Below are positions 50,959 through 58,497 of a DNA stretch of 64,000 nucleotides, piece by piece (the first letter of the stretch is position 1; each line of letters opens with the position of its first letter). The notes beneath the pieces are model-generated. The model searched no databases. It had not been told where the DNA came from and worked only from the letters and a program-made list of their open reading frames with translations. The DNA is from Algoriphagus antarcticus (GTDB lineage Bacteria; Bacteroidota; Bacteroidia; Cytophagales; Cyclobacteriaceae), in contig NZ_MSSW01000042.1 in assembly GCF_002150685.1 (NCBI RefSeq), positions 62,001-126,000 of the forward strand. Direction: 5' to 3'. Position numbers and translations under genes: made by a program.

Positions 50959-51831
50959 ATGAAAGATCCCTTACAGAAATCCAGAATTCCTGATAACAAA
51001 GCCTTTGTAATTAGAGAAATGCGAGATCCATTTTTTGACAAACAATGGCATGCACATCCTGAATATCAATTGGTGGCGATTCTGCGTGGAAGTGGCACCC
51101 GCTACATTGGCGATCACATCAAGCCTTTCAAGGGCGGTGATACAGTGTTGACGGGTCCCGGACTTCCTCATGTCTGGCGCAGTGACAACGCCTACTTTGA
51201 TCCTGCAAATGGTCTGGATATTCATGGTATTGTGATCTATTTCCCAGAAGACTTCCTTGGAGCTGGTTCTATGGAAAAGGAAGAATTTGAGGAAATATCA
51301 AATCTTTTGACCCGCGCTTCCCGAGGTTTGGAAATTACCGGAAAAACCAACCAAACAATAACTGCCCTGATGAAGGAAATGGCGAATCTGAAGGGAGTGC
51401 AGAGTATAATCAAGCTATTGGAGATTCTACATGTATTGGCTGAGTCCACAGAGCTATTGACTATTACGCAGGTCAATTATTCCTATAACCACCCCGCATC
51501 CGAAAAGGATAGAATGGGGGATATTCTCGATTACATTTTAAGAAATTTCAAGGAAAAAATAACACTGCAAGAAGTTGCTTCTTTGGTAAATATGTCTGAA
51601 AGTGCCTTTAGCCGCTATTTCAAATCTAGAGTAAATAAGTCTTTTTCGGATTTTCTGGGAGATGTGAGGATTAGCAATGCCAGGAAATTGCTTCAGGATG
51701 AGGATTTGAATATTAGTCAGGTATGCTTCGAAAGCGGATTTCCTACACTTTCTAATTTCAACAAGCAGTTTAAAGATAGAATCGGCAAAACCCCGCTTAA
51801 CTATAAAAAGGAGTTTATCGAGCATTTTTAA
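50959..51831 (+). CDS. AraC-family transcriptional regulator
   Basis: 290-residue regulator with an N-terminal cupin sensor (about 20-120: DKQWHAHPEYQLVAILRGSG, GDTVLTGPGLPHVWRSDNAY) and a C-terminal double helix-turn-helix (about 190-288: EVASLVNMSESAFSRYF, QVCFESGFPTLSNFNKQFKD). Its divergent placement 142 bp from the sugar-catabolism operon makes it the obvious candidate regulator of that operon, with a sugar-derived effector; this is inference. No similar gene lies elsewhere in the window. Confidence 0.92.
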   Translation: MKDPLQKSRIPDNKAFVIREMRDPFFDKQWHAHPEYQLVAILRGSGTRYIGDHIKPFKGGDTVLTGPGLPHVWRSDNAYFDPANGLDIHGIVIYFPEDFLGAGSMEKEEFEEISNLLTRASRGLEITGKTNQTITALMKEMANLKGVQSIIKLLEILHVLAESTELLTITQVNYSYNHPASEKDRMGDILDYILRNFKEKITLQEVASLVNMSESAFSRYFKSRVNKSFSDFLGDVRISNARKLLQDEDLNISQVCFESGFPTLSNFNKQFKDRIGKTPLNYKKEFIEHF

Positions 51832-51939
51832 GTTAGATAGGTATCACGCAGAAAGTAGCAGAAAAGAAGCGCACTTTCTACAAATTATTCCTAATCCGAA
51901 AATGAGATCCGAAGTATTGAAACCATTCATAACCCTCAG

Positions 51940-52095
51940 CAGAGCCGGGGGCGCAGAAAACGTTTGATAAATAAGCCCTGAAGGGGCGTAACTGTGTAGT
52001 CTCGACCCTTAGGGGCTCTAGGGTTGTGGGTATATTTTTACCCTGCACTTTGTCCAGGGTTATGAATAGTCAGGCTCCTTGGAGCTATTTACGGG
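51940..52095. repeat. GC-rich hairpin block
   Basis: The gap 51832-52102 holds no gene. It contains a chain of short GC-rich palindromic pieces (CAGAGCCGGGGGCG, GCCCTGAAGGGGC, ACCCTTAGGGGCT, CAGGCTCCTTGGAGC) unlike the flanking AT-rich DNA. The look is that of the composite intergenic repeats often dispersed in Bacteroidota genomes. Confidence 0.45.
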
Positions 52096-52102
52096 AACGA
52101 TT

Positions 52103-52783
52103 TCAACTCTTTTCAAACTTCTCAATCACCTGATCCATATAAGTACTACTGACAGGAAATAAATTGGCGTCAATCAAAAGCTGATGTCGCTCAGCCTTAT
52201 CCACCAATCTCATATTCACTATATAAGAGCGATGCGTTCTCAGGAAGAAGGAGGGAAGGGTCTTTTCTATTTCGGCAAGAGTAAGGCGACTCATGATTTT
52301 CTCATTTCTCAGATGAAAAGTCACATAATTTCCGGTGGCTTCACAGCACATCAACTCATCAAATCTCACTTTAAGCTGTCCTTCAGCAGTTTTCACGTAA
52401 ATAAAAATAGGCTCTTTGGTTGGTTGAAGCTCTTGCCATTCCTGTGCTTTTTGACAGGCTTTCAGGAATCGAACCAGATTGAAAGGCTTTAATAAATAGT
52501 CAAGAGCATTGAGTTCAAAACCTTGAACAGCATAATCCGAATAAGCCGTAGTGAAGATCACGAGCGTTTCCTTCGGCAAAAGTGCCGCCAGCTCCACTCC
52601 GGAAATATCCGGCATATTGATGTCCAAAAACACCAATTCTACGGGGTTGCTTTTCAGGTATTCCAAACCTTCCACAGCGTTGGTAAAGGTGGCGGTCAAT
52701 TCTAAAAAAGGAACTTTGGAAGCGTGTGCTTTAATCACTTCCAAAGCCATGGATTCATCGTCGATTGCAATGGCTTGAATCAT
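52103..52783 (-). CDS. LytTR-family response regulator
   Basis: Output of the two-component system encoded beside it. CheY-like receiver (1-125) with acidic pocket DDE at 8-10, phospho-acceptor Asp54 in VFLDINMPD, conserved Thr/Ser (VIFTTAYSDYA) and Lys (YLLKPFN). C-terminal LytTR DNA-binding domain (about 130-226: FIYVKTAEGQLKVRFDELMC, FLRTHRSYIVNMRLVDK). 226 residues is typical. The gene is last in the operon, 3 bp after the propeller lipoprotein gene. Confidence 0.93.
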   Translation of the reverse strand: MIQAIAIDDESMALEVIKAHASKVPFLELTATFTNAVEGLEYLKSNPVELVFLDINMPDISGVELAALLPKETLVIFTTAYSDYAVQGFELNALDYLLKPFNLVRFLKACQKAQEWQELQPTKEPIFIYVKTAEGQLKVRFDELMCCEATGNYVTFHLRNEKIMSRLTLAEIEKTLPSFFLRTHRSYIVNMRLVDKAERHQLLIDANLFPVSSTYMDQVIEKFEKS

Positions 52784-52786
52784 AGC

Positions 52787-53929
52787 TTAAGGTTTCAGAT
52801 AATGAAGTAATAACACAGATCCCTCATTTTCAAGGTGAGTTCTTACATGCTCAGGATAAGCATCTGGTTTTGAATCCTGACTAAAAGTGACAGGATCAAT
52901 CATGGACACGACTACTTTATCATCTCTATAGGCACCTGCAAGCATCATATCTTTCAGATGCAGCTGACTCAAATCTACTTTAGAAGAATATAATTCATTT
53001 GAGCTAATCTTGTAGGCATAGGTCCAAAATTCTTGTTTTGTACTCAGAATTATCCCAACTATATAATCTCCAGCAAGCAAAGCAGGTGTTTGTAAATAGC
53101 GAAACGATGCATCCTGAGCTCTGTAGCTATCCACGATATTGAAATCATTGACTGCTTCTTCCGGCAACCTATTCTCGGCAAAATCAATTATAAGTCGATT
53201 TGCTAGCTGTCCATCTTTAGAGAAAATGCTTATCGTATCATTAGGTGGACGGTGATAAATCAATTTATTTTCTGCCGTTGACAACAATCCAGCATGATAG
53301 TAGAGGTTCACATTGAAGGCTTCTTCTGCATAGTGAAAATACAGACTGTCCAATTCCATCGTGGCATCGAATACACCAAGAATCTGGTTGCTGACCAGGT
53401 TTTCGTTCTGATGGTCAAAATTGATTGCTAGAAACCATTTGTCTCCAAGCTGCGCAAATCCTCCTGAATTGACCTGTATAGCTATTTGTTCCCGCAAAAT
53501 GCCCTCTGGGGAATAAATTGTAATTGATTTATTGCGTTTGTCCAAAAGCTGAATCTCGCCATTATCACCAACCTGAAAGTCGGTGATGCCTTTTAATTGC
53601 TTCGGTCCATCACCAAAATCACCAATCTTTTGAACGAAATTCCCGTCCTTATCAAACACCAGAACACCTGAATTGGCTAGATGGTCAAAAAGGTAAAAAT
53701 GCTCATTTTTAGCAATTAGCTTATCTACTCTTTTGAATAAGGCATCTTCATCTGTACTGAGCAAAATATACTTTTGTTCTTCTACAAAGTCAGAAAGCTT
53801 GAATTCTTTGGCCTCTGCAAAAGGAATTGTTGTAATAATAGAAGTCTCTATATTTTCTGCGGGTTCGTTACAACCAGTGAGAAAATTAAAAACAAGGACA
53901 GGCAATATAGATAAAGCAGATTTTCTCAT
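52787..53929 (-). CDS. 6-bladed beta-propeller lipoprotein
   Basis: Exported 380-residue protein with lipobox FLTGC (Cys20), then repeated blade motifs (FYLFDHLANSGVLVFDKDGN, FVQKIGDFGDGPKQLKGITD, IQLLDKRNKSITIYSPEGIL), the pattern of the Bacteroidota 6-bladed-propeller family. Blades lack catalytic residues; the family is thought to bind ligands or proteins. It is encoded between the kinase (4-bp overlap) and the response regulator (3-bp gap), so it is translationally tied to both. A role as a periplasmic sensor or modulator of the kinase is plausible inference. Confidence 0.8.
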   Translation of the reverse strand: MRKSALSILPVLVFNFLTGCNEPAENIETSIITTIPFAEAKEFKLSDFVEEQKYILLSTDEDALFKRVDKLIAKNEHFYLFDHLANSGVLVFDKDGNFVQKIGDFGDGPKQLKGITDFQVGDNGEIQLLDKRNKSITIYSPEGILREQIAIQVNSGGFAQLGDKWFLAINFDHQNENLVSNQILGVFDATMELDSLYFHYAEEAFNVNLYYHAGLLSTAENKLIYHRPPNDTISIFSKDGQLANRLIIDFAENRLPEEAVNDFNIVDSYRAQDASFRYLQTPALLAGDYIVGIILSTKQEFWTYAYKISSNELYSSKVDLSQLHLKDMMLAGAYRDDKVVVSMIDPVTFSQDSKPDAYPEHVRTHLENEGSVLLLHYLKP

Positions 53930-55326
53930 AGCTGTACAGAAAGATGGACAAAGTGCTCTGTGTCGTTTGCCACGATGGTCAAGTTATGTTTTTGTGGGTA
54001 GAAATGTGCCAGTCTGCTTTTGACATTTTCCAAACCTATTCCGGATTCATCGCGGGGATCTTCCGTTTGCTTTTTAGGATGAATACTATTCACCACATCC
54101 AAATGTACTGAGCCTTGGAGACATCTTAAGTTGATCTTAATCCAGGACTTGCTTTTCGTGCTGATCCCGTGCTTAAATGCGTTTTCTACGTAAGGAATCA
54201 GCAGCATTGGCGCAATACTTCCCTCACAGATCTCGTCTGACAATTTGATTTCCACTTCGAGGTTCGATTCATTTTTAAAGCGCAACATCTGCAGATCCAG
54301 GTAATTTCTCAGGTAATCAATTTCTCGAGTAAGAGGAATTTTATCCATTTGATTTTCATGAAGCATGAAGCGCATCATATCACCCAACTTCTGTATTCCA
54401 TCCGAAGTTTTCTCTGCATTTTCCATCAGTGCAGCGCCATAGAGCGTATTCAGCGCATTGAAAAGAAAGTGCGGATTGATCTGCGAGCGAAGGAAACTCA
54501 GGTTTGCAGAGCTTTGATTCACTTGACTCGAAAGCGTGTCAATTTTACCAATGTAGGTTTCGTACTTTTTGAAGATCAGATTGGAAAGTGGGAAAATCAC
54601 AAATAGGAGTAAGAGTATCATTCCAATTCCCAAGAGCATAATTTCAGGGACATTGTTTTCAATAGAAAGGATGATAAACACGATTGAGATAATGCATATT
54701 ATACCCCAAAGAAACCAGCGATAAGTTGTGATATTTCCCTCCAGTTTGTTTCTATAGAGCAGGAAATAATTGTAGAGAATGAAAAAGATGATCCCCGGAA
54801 CTATCACCAGGAAAATGACTAAGACTACTTCATCTACAAAGAGTTGAGACGCAACTAGAAAAATGCTCACAAATATAAAAATCATAAATAACCTTACGCT
54901 GTTGTAAAGTTGGAAGTCCTTAAAGACCGGTGGTAAAAACATTTTCCGTAATAAAATAGCGGTAACCAAATAACCTGAATAGAGCGCTAGGGTGCTGAAG
55001 TAGAAGGGGAAGAATTGTACTGCAATATTACCGCTTACTGCAGCGCATGCGCCAGACAAGGCTCCGGTCAAAATAGCAGTAAGAATGCTAAAGAGTACCA
55101 GCTGTAGGACATTTTGATCCCTCAGATATTTGGGGATCACAATCAGGTGCATCACATAGAAACCAATGTATATTACTATTGGCATAAAGAATATCCCAAA
55201 GAAATTCTCCATAGGATTGCGATAGGAATTTATGCCGACTACTATGTTAGTCAGGACTATAATTAAAAAAACGAAGGTGACGATCCACCATTCTATATCT
55301 CTAAAAACATACCTTTTTGATTTCAT
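53926..55326 (-). CDS. LytS-like sensor histidine kinase
   Basis: Inner-membrane kinase of 466 residues with about eight hydrophobic helices in the first 260 residues and no periplasmic sensor domain of note. After a short coiled linker (YIGKIDTLSSQVNQSSANLS) comes the His_kinase domain: phospho-acceptor histidine in RSQINPHFLFNALNTLY (about 287-303), then ATP-binding N-box IPYVENAFKHGIST (about 379-392) and G-box SGIGLENVKSRLAHF. It pairs with the LytTR regulator of the same operon. Because its own sensor part is only membrane helices, the co-encoded propeller may provide ligand input. Confidence 0.92.
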   Translation of the reverse strand: MKSKRYVFRDIEWWIVTFVFLIIVLTNIVVGINSYRNPMENFFGIFFMPIVIYIGFYVMHLIVIPKYLRDQNVLQLVLFSILTAILTGALSGACAAVSGNIAVQFFPFYFSTLALYSGYLVTAILLRKMFLPPVFKDFQLYNSVRLFMIFIFVSIFLVASQLFVDEVVLVIFLVIVPGIIFFILYNYFLLYRNKLEGNITTYRWFLWGIICIISIVFIILSIENNVPEIMLLGIGMILLLLFVIFPLSNLIFKKYETYIGKIDTLSSQVNQSSANLSFLRSQINPHFLFNALNTLYGAALMENAEKTSDGIQKLGDMMRFMLHENQMDKIPLTREIDYLRNYLDLQMLRFKNESNLEVEIKLSDEICEGSIAPMLLIPYVENAFKHGISTKSKSWIKINLRCLQGSVHLDVVNSIHPKKQTEDPRDESGIGLENVKSRLAHFYPQKHNLTIVANDTEHFVHLSVQL

Positions 55327-55352
55327 ATCTTCTTGTTATTTAACTGATTAAA

Positions 55353-55499
55353 TTACTTTGATTCAATCAGGTTTGTCTTAATGTTCAAGGTAATCTTTTC
55401 CGAATCCTCATACACCACACTGCTGTCAGAGAACATCAGCATGATATTATAAATAAGCGCTAAAAGGATCAGCAAATAAAAGACTTTCTTGGTGTTCAT
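55353..55499 (-). CDS. Small single-span membrane peptide
   Basis: 48-residue ORF from the ATG at 55499: MNTKKVFYLLILLALIYNIM followed by a short polar tail. One N-terminal hydrophobic helix suggests an inner-membrane peptide. It lies 26 bp ahead of the kinase gene in the same direction and would be the first gene of the operon. A longer start at 55541 adds 14 residues of no special character. Nothing but context supports a function; it could be a kinase accessory peptide or a chance ORF. Confidence 0.45.
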   Translation of the reverse strand: MNTKKVFYLLILLALIYNIMLMFSDSSVVYEDSEKITLNIKTNLIESK

Positions 55500-55695
55500 T
55501 AATTCTCTTCCTAATTGATAGTTCAAGATTAGCTGGATCAAAAAGTCTTTGCAAAAGTATGGGACGAAATGGCTTTATAATGTGACGGATTAAATCTCTC
55601 GCAAAGGCGCTACGGCGCAAAGGAGTTATGAATAAGCGTAAAAGTTTGTTGGAACTCGTCATTGTGAAGCTGAGGTACTAGGCTGACGCAATCTC

Positions 55696-56176
55696 ATTTA
55701 CCAATTACGATTTTTGATTTACGAGATTCCCGAGTAGTTGGGCATCATTGTAAATAGTTGGCACCATTTGAGTTTGTCATTCCCGAGCGAAGGTGAAAGC
55801 AGAGCGCGATTCCCACTGGGACAAGTATGTTTATTAGGAATTGAAAACTATTGTAAAGGAGGCTAGGGGGGATTTTTCAAAGATTCAATAGTTATTTATG
55901 TCCATTGCAAAGCGAGAAATAAAGCTAAAGCAAACTTATTTACCAATTACGATTTTGGATTTATGAAATTTCCGAATAGTAGGTCATCATTATGAATAGT
56001 TGGCACCATTTGAGTTTGTCATTCCCGAGCGAAGGTGAAAGCAGAGCGCGATTACCCCTTGGGACAAGTATGCTTATAAGGAATTGAAAACTATTGCAAA
56101 GGAGGCTAGGGGGGATTTTTCAAAGATTCAATAGTTATTTATGTCCATTGCAAAGCGAGAAATGAAGCTAATCCAA
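55696..56176. repeat. Tandem duplication, two copies of about 242 bp
   Basis: Copy 1 (55696-55937) and copy 2 (55938-56176) start with the same ATTTACCAATTACGATTTT and share, among others, GTTGGCACCATTTGAGTTTG, CCCGAGCGAAGGTGAAAGCA and GGAGGCTAGGGGGGATTTTT. They differ at scattered bases and small indels, so the duplication is not brand new. No ORF crosses it. Confidence 0.9.
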
Positions 56177-56285
56177 TCGCCCCTTAATTTAATGATGAAT
56201 GATGAAGTGTTGTGAAATCAAAAGCCTATAAGAATAAAAATGAAGTCCCTAAACTCAACAATGTCGTAAATCTTTAATAAGCAAT

Positions 56286-56433
56286 GTGATTATACGGAAT
56301 CTTGCCAGTAGAAAATTTATAGGATCAAAAATTCAAAGACACTTCGAATTCTGGTTTACTCCGTCTTCGGTCATCGGTCTTCCAACCCGTTGAACAAAGA
56401 GAATTCGCTTACTGGCAGAAAAGCGTACATACA
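56286..56433 (+). repeat. Dispersed repeat, copy B (inverted-repeat-ended element 56303-56417)
   Basis: Second full copy of the repeat at 27473-27614, with TGCCAGTA (56303-56310) and TACTGGCA (56410-56417) as terminal inverted repeats bounding 115 bp. Same orientation as copy A. It carries a small internal repeat (TCTTCGGTCATCGGTCTTCC) that explains the length difference. Confidence 0.75.
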
Positions 56434-56490
56434 GAATAAGCAAATACCGAATGATGATGGCCTAACGCTGAATAATGAAATTTGTCTGTT

Positions 56491-57957
56491 CTAAAAAGGA
56501 TTACTCAATAGATCAATTCCCCACATCCAAGGAAGCACAAAATACACCATCAAAGTCACCAGATAAATAGAAATCACATTCAGCCAAAAGCCGGCTTTTA
56601 CCATGTCCTTCATCTGAAGATAGCCCGAACCAAATACTACAGCATTCGGCGGCGTAGCGACGGGAAGCATAAAAGCGCAACTCGCAGCCAAAGTAGCCCC
56701 AACCATCAGCCCAAAGGGATGTAAATCTAGTTTCAAGGCTACTGAGGCAAGTATTGGAAGCAACATAGAAGCGGTGGCAACATTCGAAGTGACTTCCGTC
56801 AGGAAGTTGACCGAAGCAATAATGATGAGGAGCAACAGGAAGAAGCTTATTCCTTCGAGCAAGGTGAACTTTTGACCGATCCACTCTGCCAATCCAGTAG
56901 TCTGAAAGCCTGCAGCCAAAGCCAAACCACCACCAAAGAGAATCAAAATTCCCCAAGGAATTTTTTCTGCCGTTTTCCAGTCCAAAATCCGCTCGCCTTT
57001 CGTAGAAGCAGGTATTATAAACAACATAACCACACCAATTAATACGATGATCGTGTCGTCCAGCTCAGGTAGAAATTGCTGTAAAAGAAAGGATCTCGTG
57101 ATCCACGCAAAACACACCAAACCAAAAACGATCATTACCATTTTCTCTTCATAGGTCATTCTACCCAAGCTAGTTAACTGATTTTTGATAATGCTTTTTC
57201 CATCCGTCAAACTAAAGCGAACGGGTAGGGGGTTGGCATAGTTGACTAGGTAATACCAACAGATAAAAAGCATCACCAGCGATAGAGGCAAACCAAAAAG
57301 CATCCATTCATTAAAGCCTATGGTGTAACCATACAAATCTGAAACCACAGCAGCCAAGATCGTATTGGTGGGCGTTCCGATCAAGGTTGCGACACCGCCG
57401 ATGGAAGCGCTGTAAGCAATTCCGAGCATGATCGATTTTCCAAGACTTTCAGAAATCGCGAGTTTAGAAGATCCTAGTTGATCCTTGAACTGATTGACCA
57501 CCGCCAAACCAATGGGCAGCATCATCAAAGAAGTGGCGGAATTTGAAATCCACATGGAGAGAATTCCCGTCGCAAGGATAAATCCCAAAACGATTTTACG
57601 GAGATCTGTACCGACCAGATTTATTATGTTAAGTGCGATCCTGCGATGGAGATTCCATTTTTCTATTCCAGTGGCGAGCAGAAAGCCGCCCATATAGAGC
57701 ATCACCGTGGGATGCATGTAATTGCTAGAAACATCCGCGATAGGCAGAATCCCGAGCAGCGGCATAAATACCAAAGGAAGAAATGCTGTAGCCGCAATAG
57801 GTATGGCTTCAGTGATCCACCAGACAGCCATCCACGCGGCCAAACCCAACATCGCCTGCGAAGCAGGATTCAATCCTGGGGAACTCACAAAAAAATAAAT
57901 CAGCAGGAAGGCTACAGGCCCTAGAAAAAGTCCCAGTCGGGGAAGGTGTTTGAGCAT
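56491..57957 (-). CDS. SLC13/DASS-family sodium:anion symporter
   Basis: Inner-membrane transporter of 488 residues with about 11 hydrophobic helices, probably for dicarboxylates or related anions driven by Na+. The two hairpin substrate motifs of the family are present: ISNSATSLMMLPIGLAVV (about 136-153) and TEVTSNVATASMLLPI (about 393-408); GVATLIGTPTNTILAA (about 189-204) and LPVATPPNAVVFGSGYL near the C-terminus are also characteristic. Substrate cannot be fixed from sequence. It is monocistronic and convergent on the repeat region. Confidence 0.9.
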   Translation of the reverse strand: MLKHLPRLGLFLGPVAFLLIYFFVSSPGLNPASQAMLGLAAWMAVWWITEAIPIAATAFLPLVFMPLLGILPIADVSSNYMHPTVMLYMGGFLLATGIEKWNLHRRIALNIINLVGTDLRKIVLGFILATGILSMWISNSATSLMMLPIGLAVVNQFKDQLGSSKLAISESLGKSIMLGIAYSASIGGVATLIGTPTNTILAAVVSDLYGYTIGFNEWMLFGLPLSLVMLFICWYYLVNYANPLPVRFSLTDGKSIIKNQLTSLGRMTYEEKMVMIVFGLVCFAWITRSFLLQQFLPELDDTIIVLIGVVMLFIIPASTKGERILDWKTAEKIPWGILILFGGGLALAAGFQTTGLAEWIGQKFTLLEGISFFLLLLIIIASVNFLTEVTSNVATASMLLPILASVALKLDLHPFGLMVGATLAASCAFMLPVATPPNAVVFGSGYLQMKDMVKAGFWLNVISIYLVTLMVYFVLPWMWGIDLLSNPF

Positions 57958-58497
57958 AAAGCAGAATTATCAGGATAGATTTGACTCCAGGGCTTTAAGG
58001 TAATAATTTATTGGAAAAGGAGGATATCAATAAATCTATTTAACATAATATAAATTATGTAACAAACGTAGTGATTCTCCTAATGCGGAGTTGTTAGGCA
58101 TTGAAGTATTTCGGGATTAAGGGAATCACGGCATAATAAAATGAAAGTCCTTCAATTCGATATCTGCTCGATCTTATGTTTGCCCGCCTAAGGCTGGTTA
58201 AAAAAATGCGGAGCTGTTGAACATTTGAAAACTCCCCGTAATACGAATCCGGAGCGACTTATGTATTTAGCATAAAACGAGTAAATCCCTCTAAAACCCT
58301 AACGCTCTATTTCCCTTTACCCCCCACCCAAACTCTGCAAATTTTCAAATATTGAATTCTCAGGGCTTTCATAATTCACTTTTACATAGAATATATCTTT
58401 TTAAATCAGCTATACTTTTCTTTACTTACACAAACAGTTTTTCATTCTCCTTCAAACTAATATCTTTAGGAATGATATTTTTATTCTAATTTTTCTA
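57958..58497. other. Gene-free gap before hsdR
   Basis: 540 bp without a supportable gene. Two similar short pieces (GCGGAGTTGTTAGGCATTGAA near 58085 and GCGGAGCTGTTGAACATTTGA near 58208) suggest degenerate repeats at the boundary between the core and the restriction locus. No integrase, tRNA or clear att site. Confidence 0.4.

Larger units (their letters stand above)
55500..56490. other. Gene-free kilobase with tandem and dispersed repeats
   Basis: About 990 bp without a supportable gene between the two-component operon and the SLC13 transporter. It contains the 242-bp tandem duplication (55696-56176) and repeat copy B (56286-56433). Stretches 55500-55695 and 56177-56285 show only scattered degenerate repeats. 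Confidence 0.7.
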
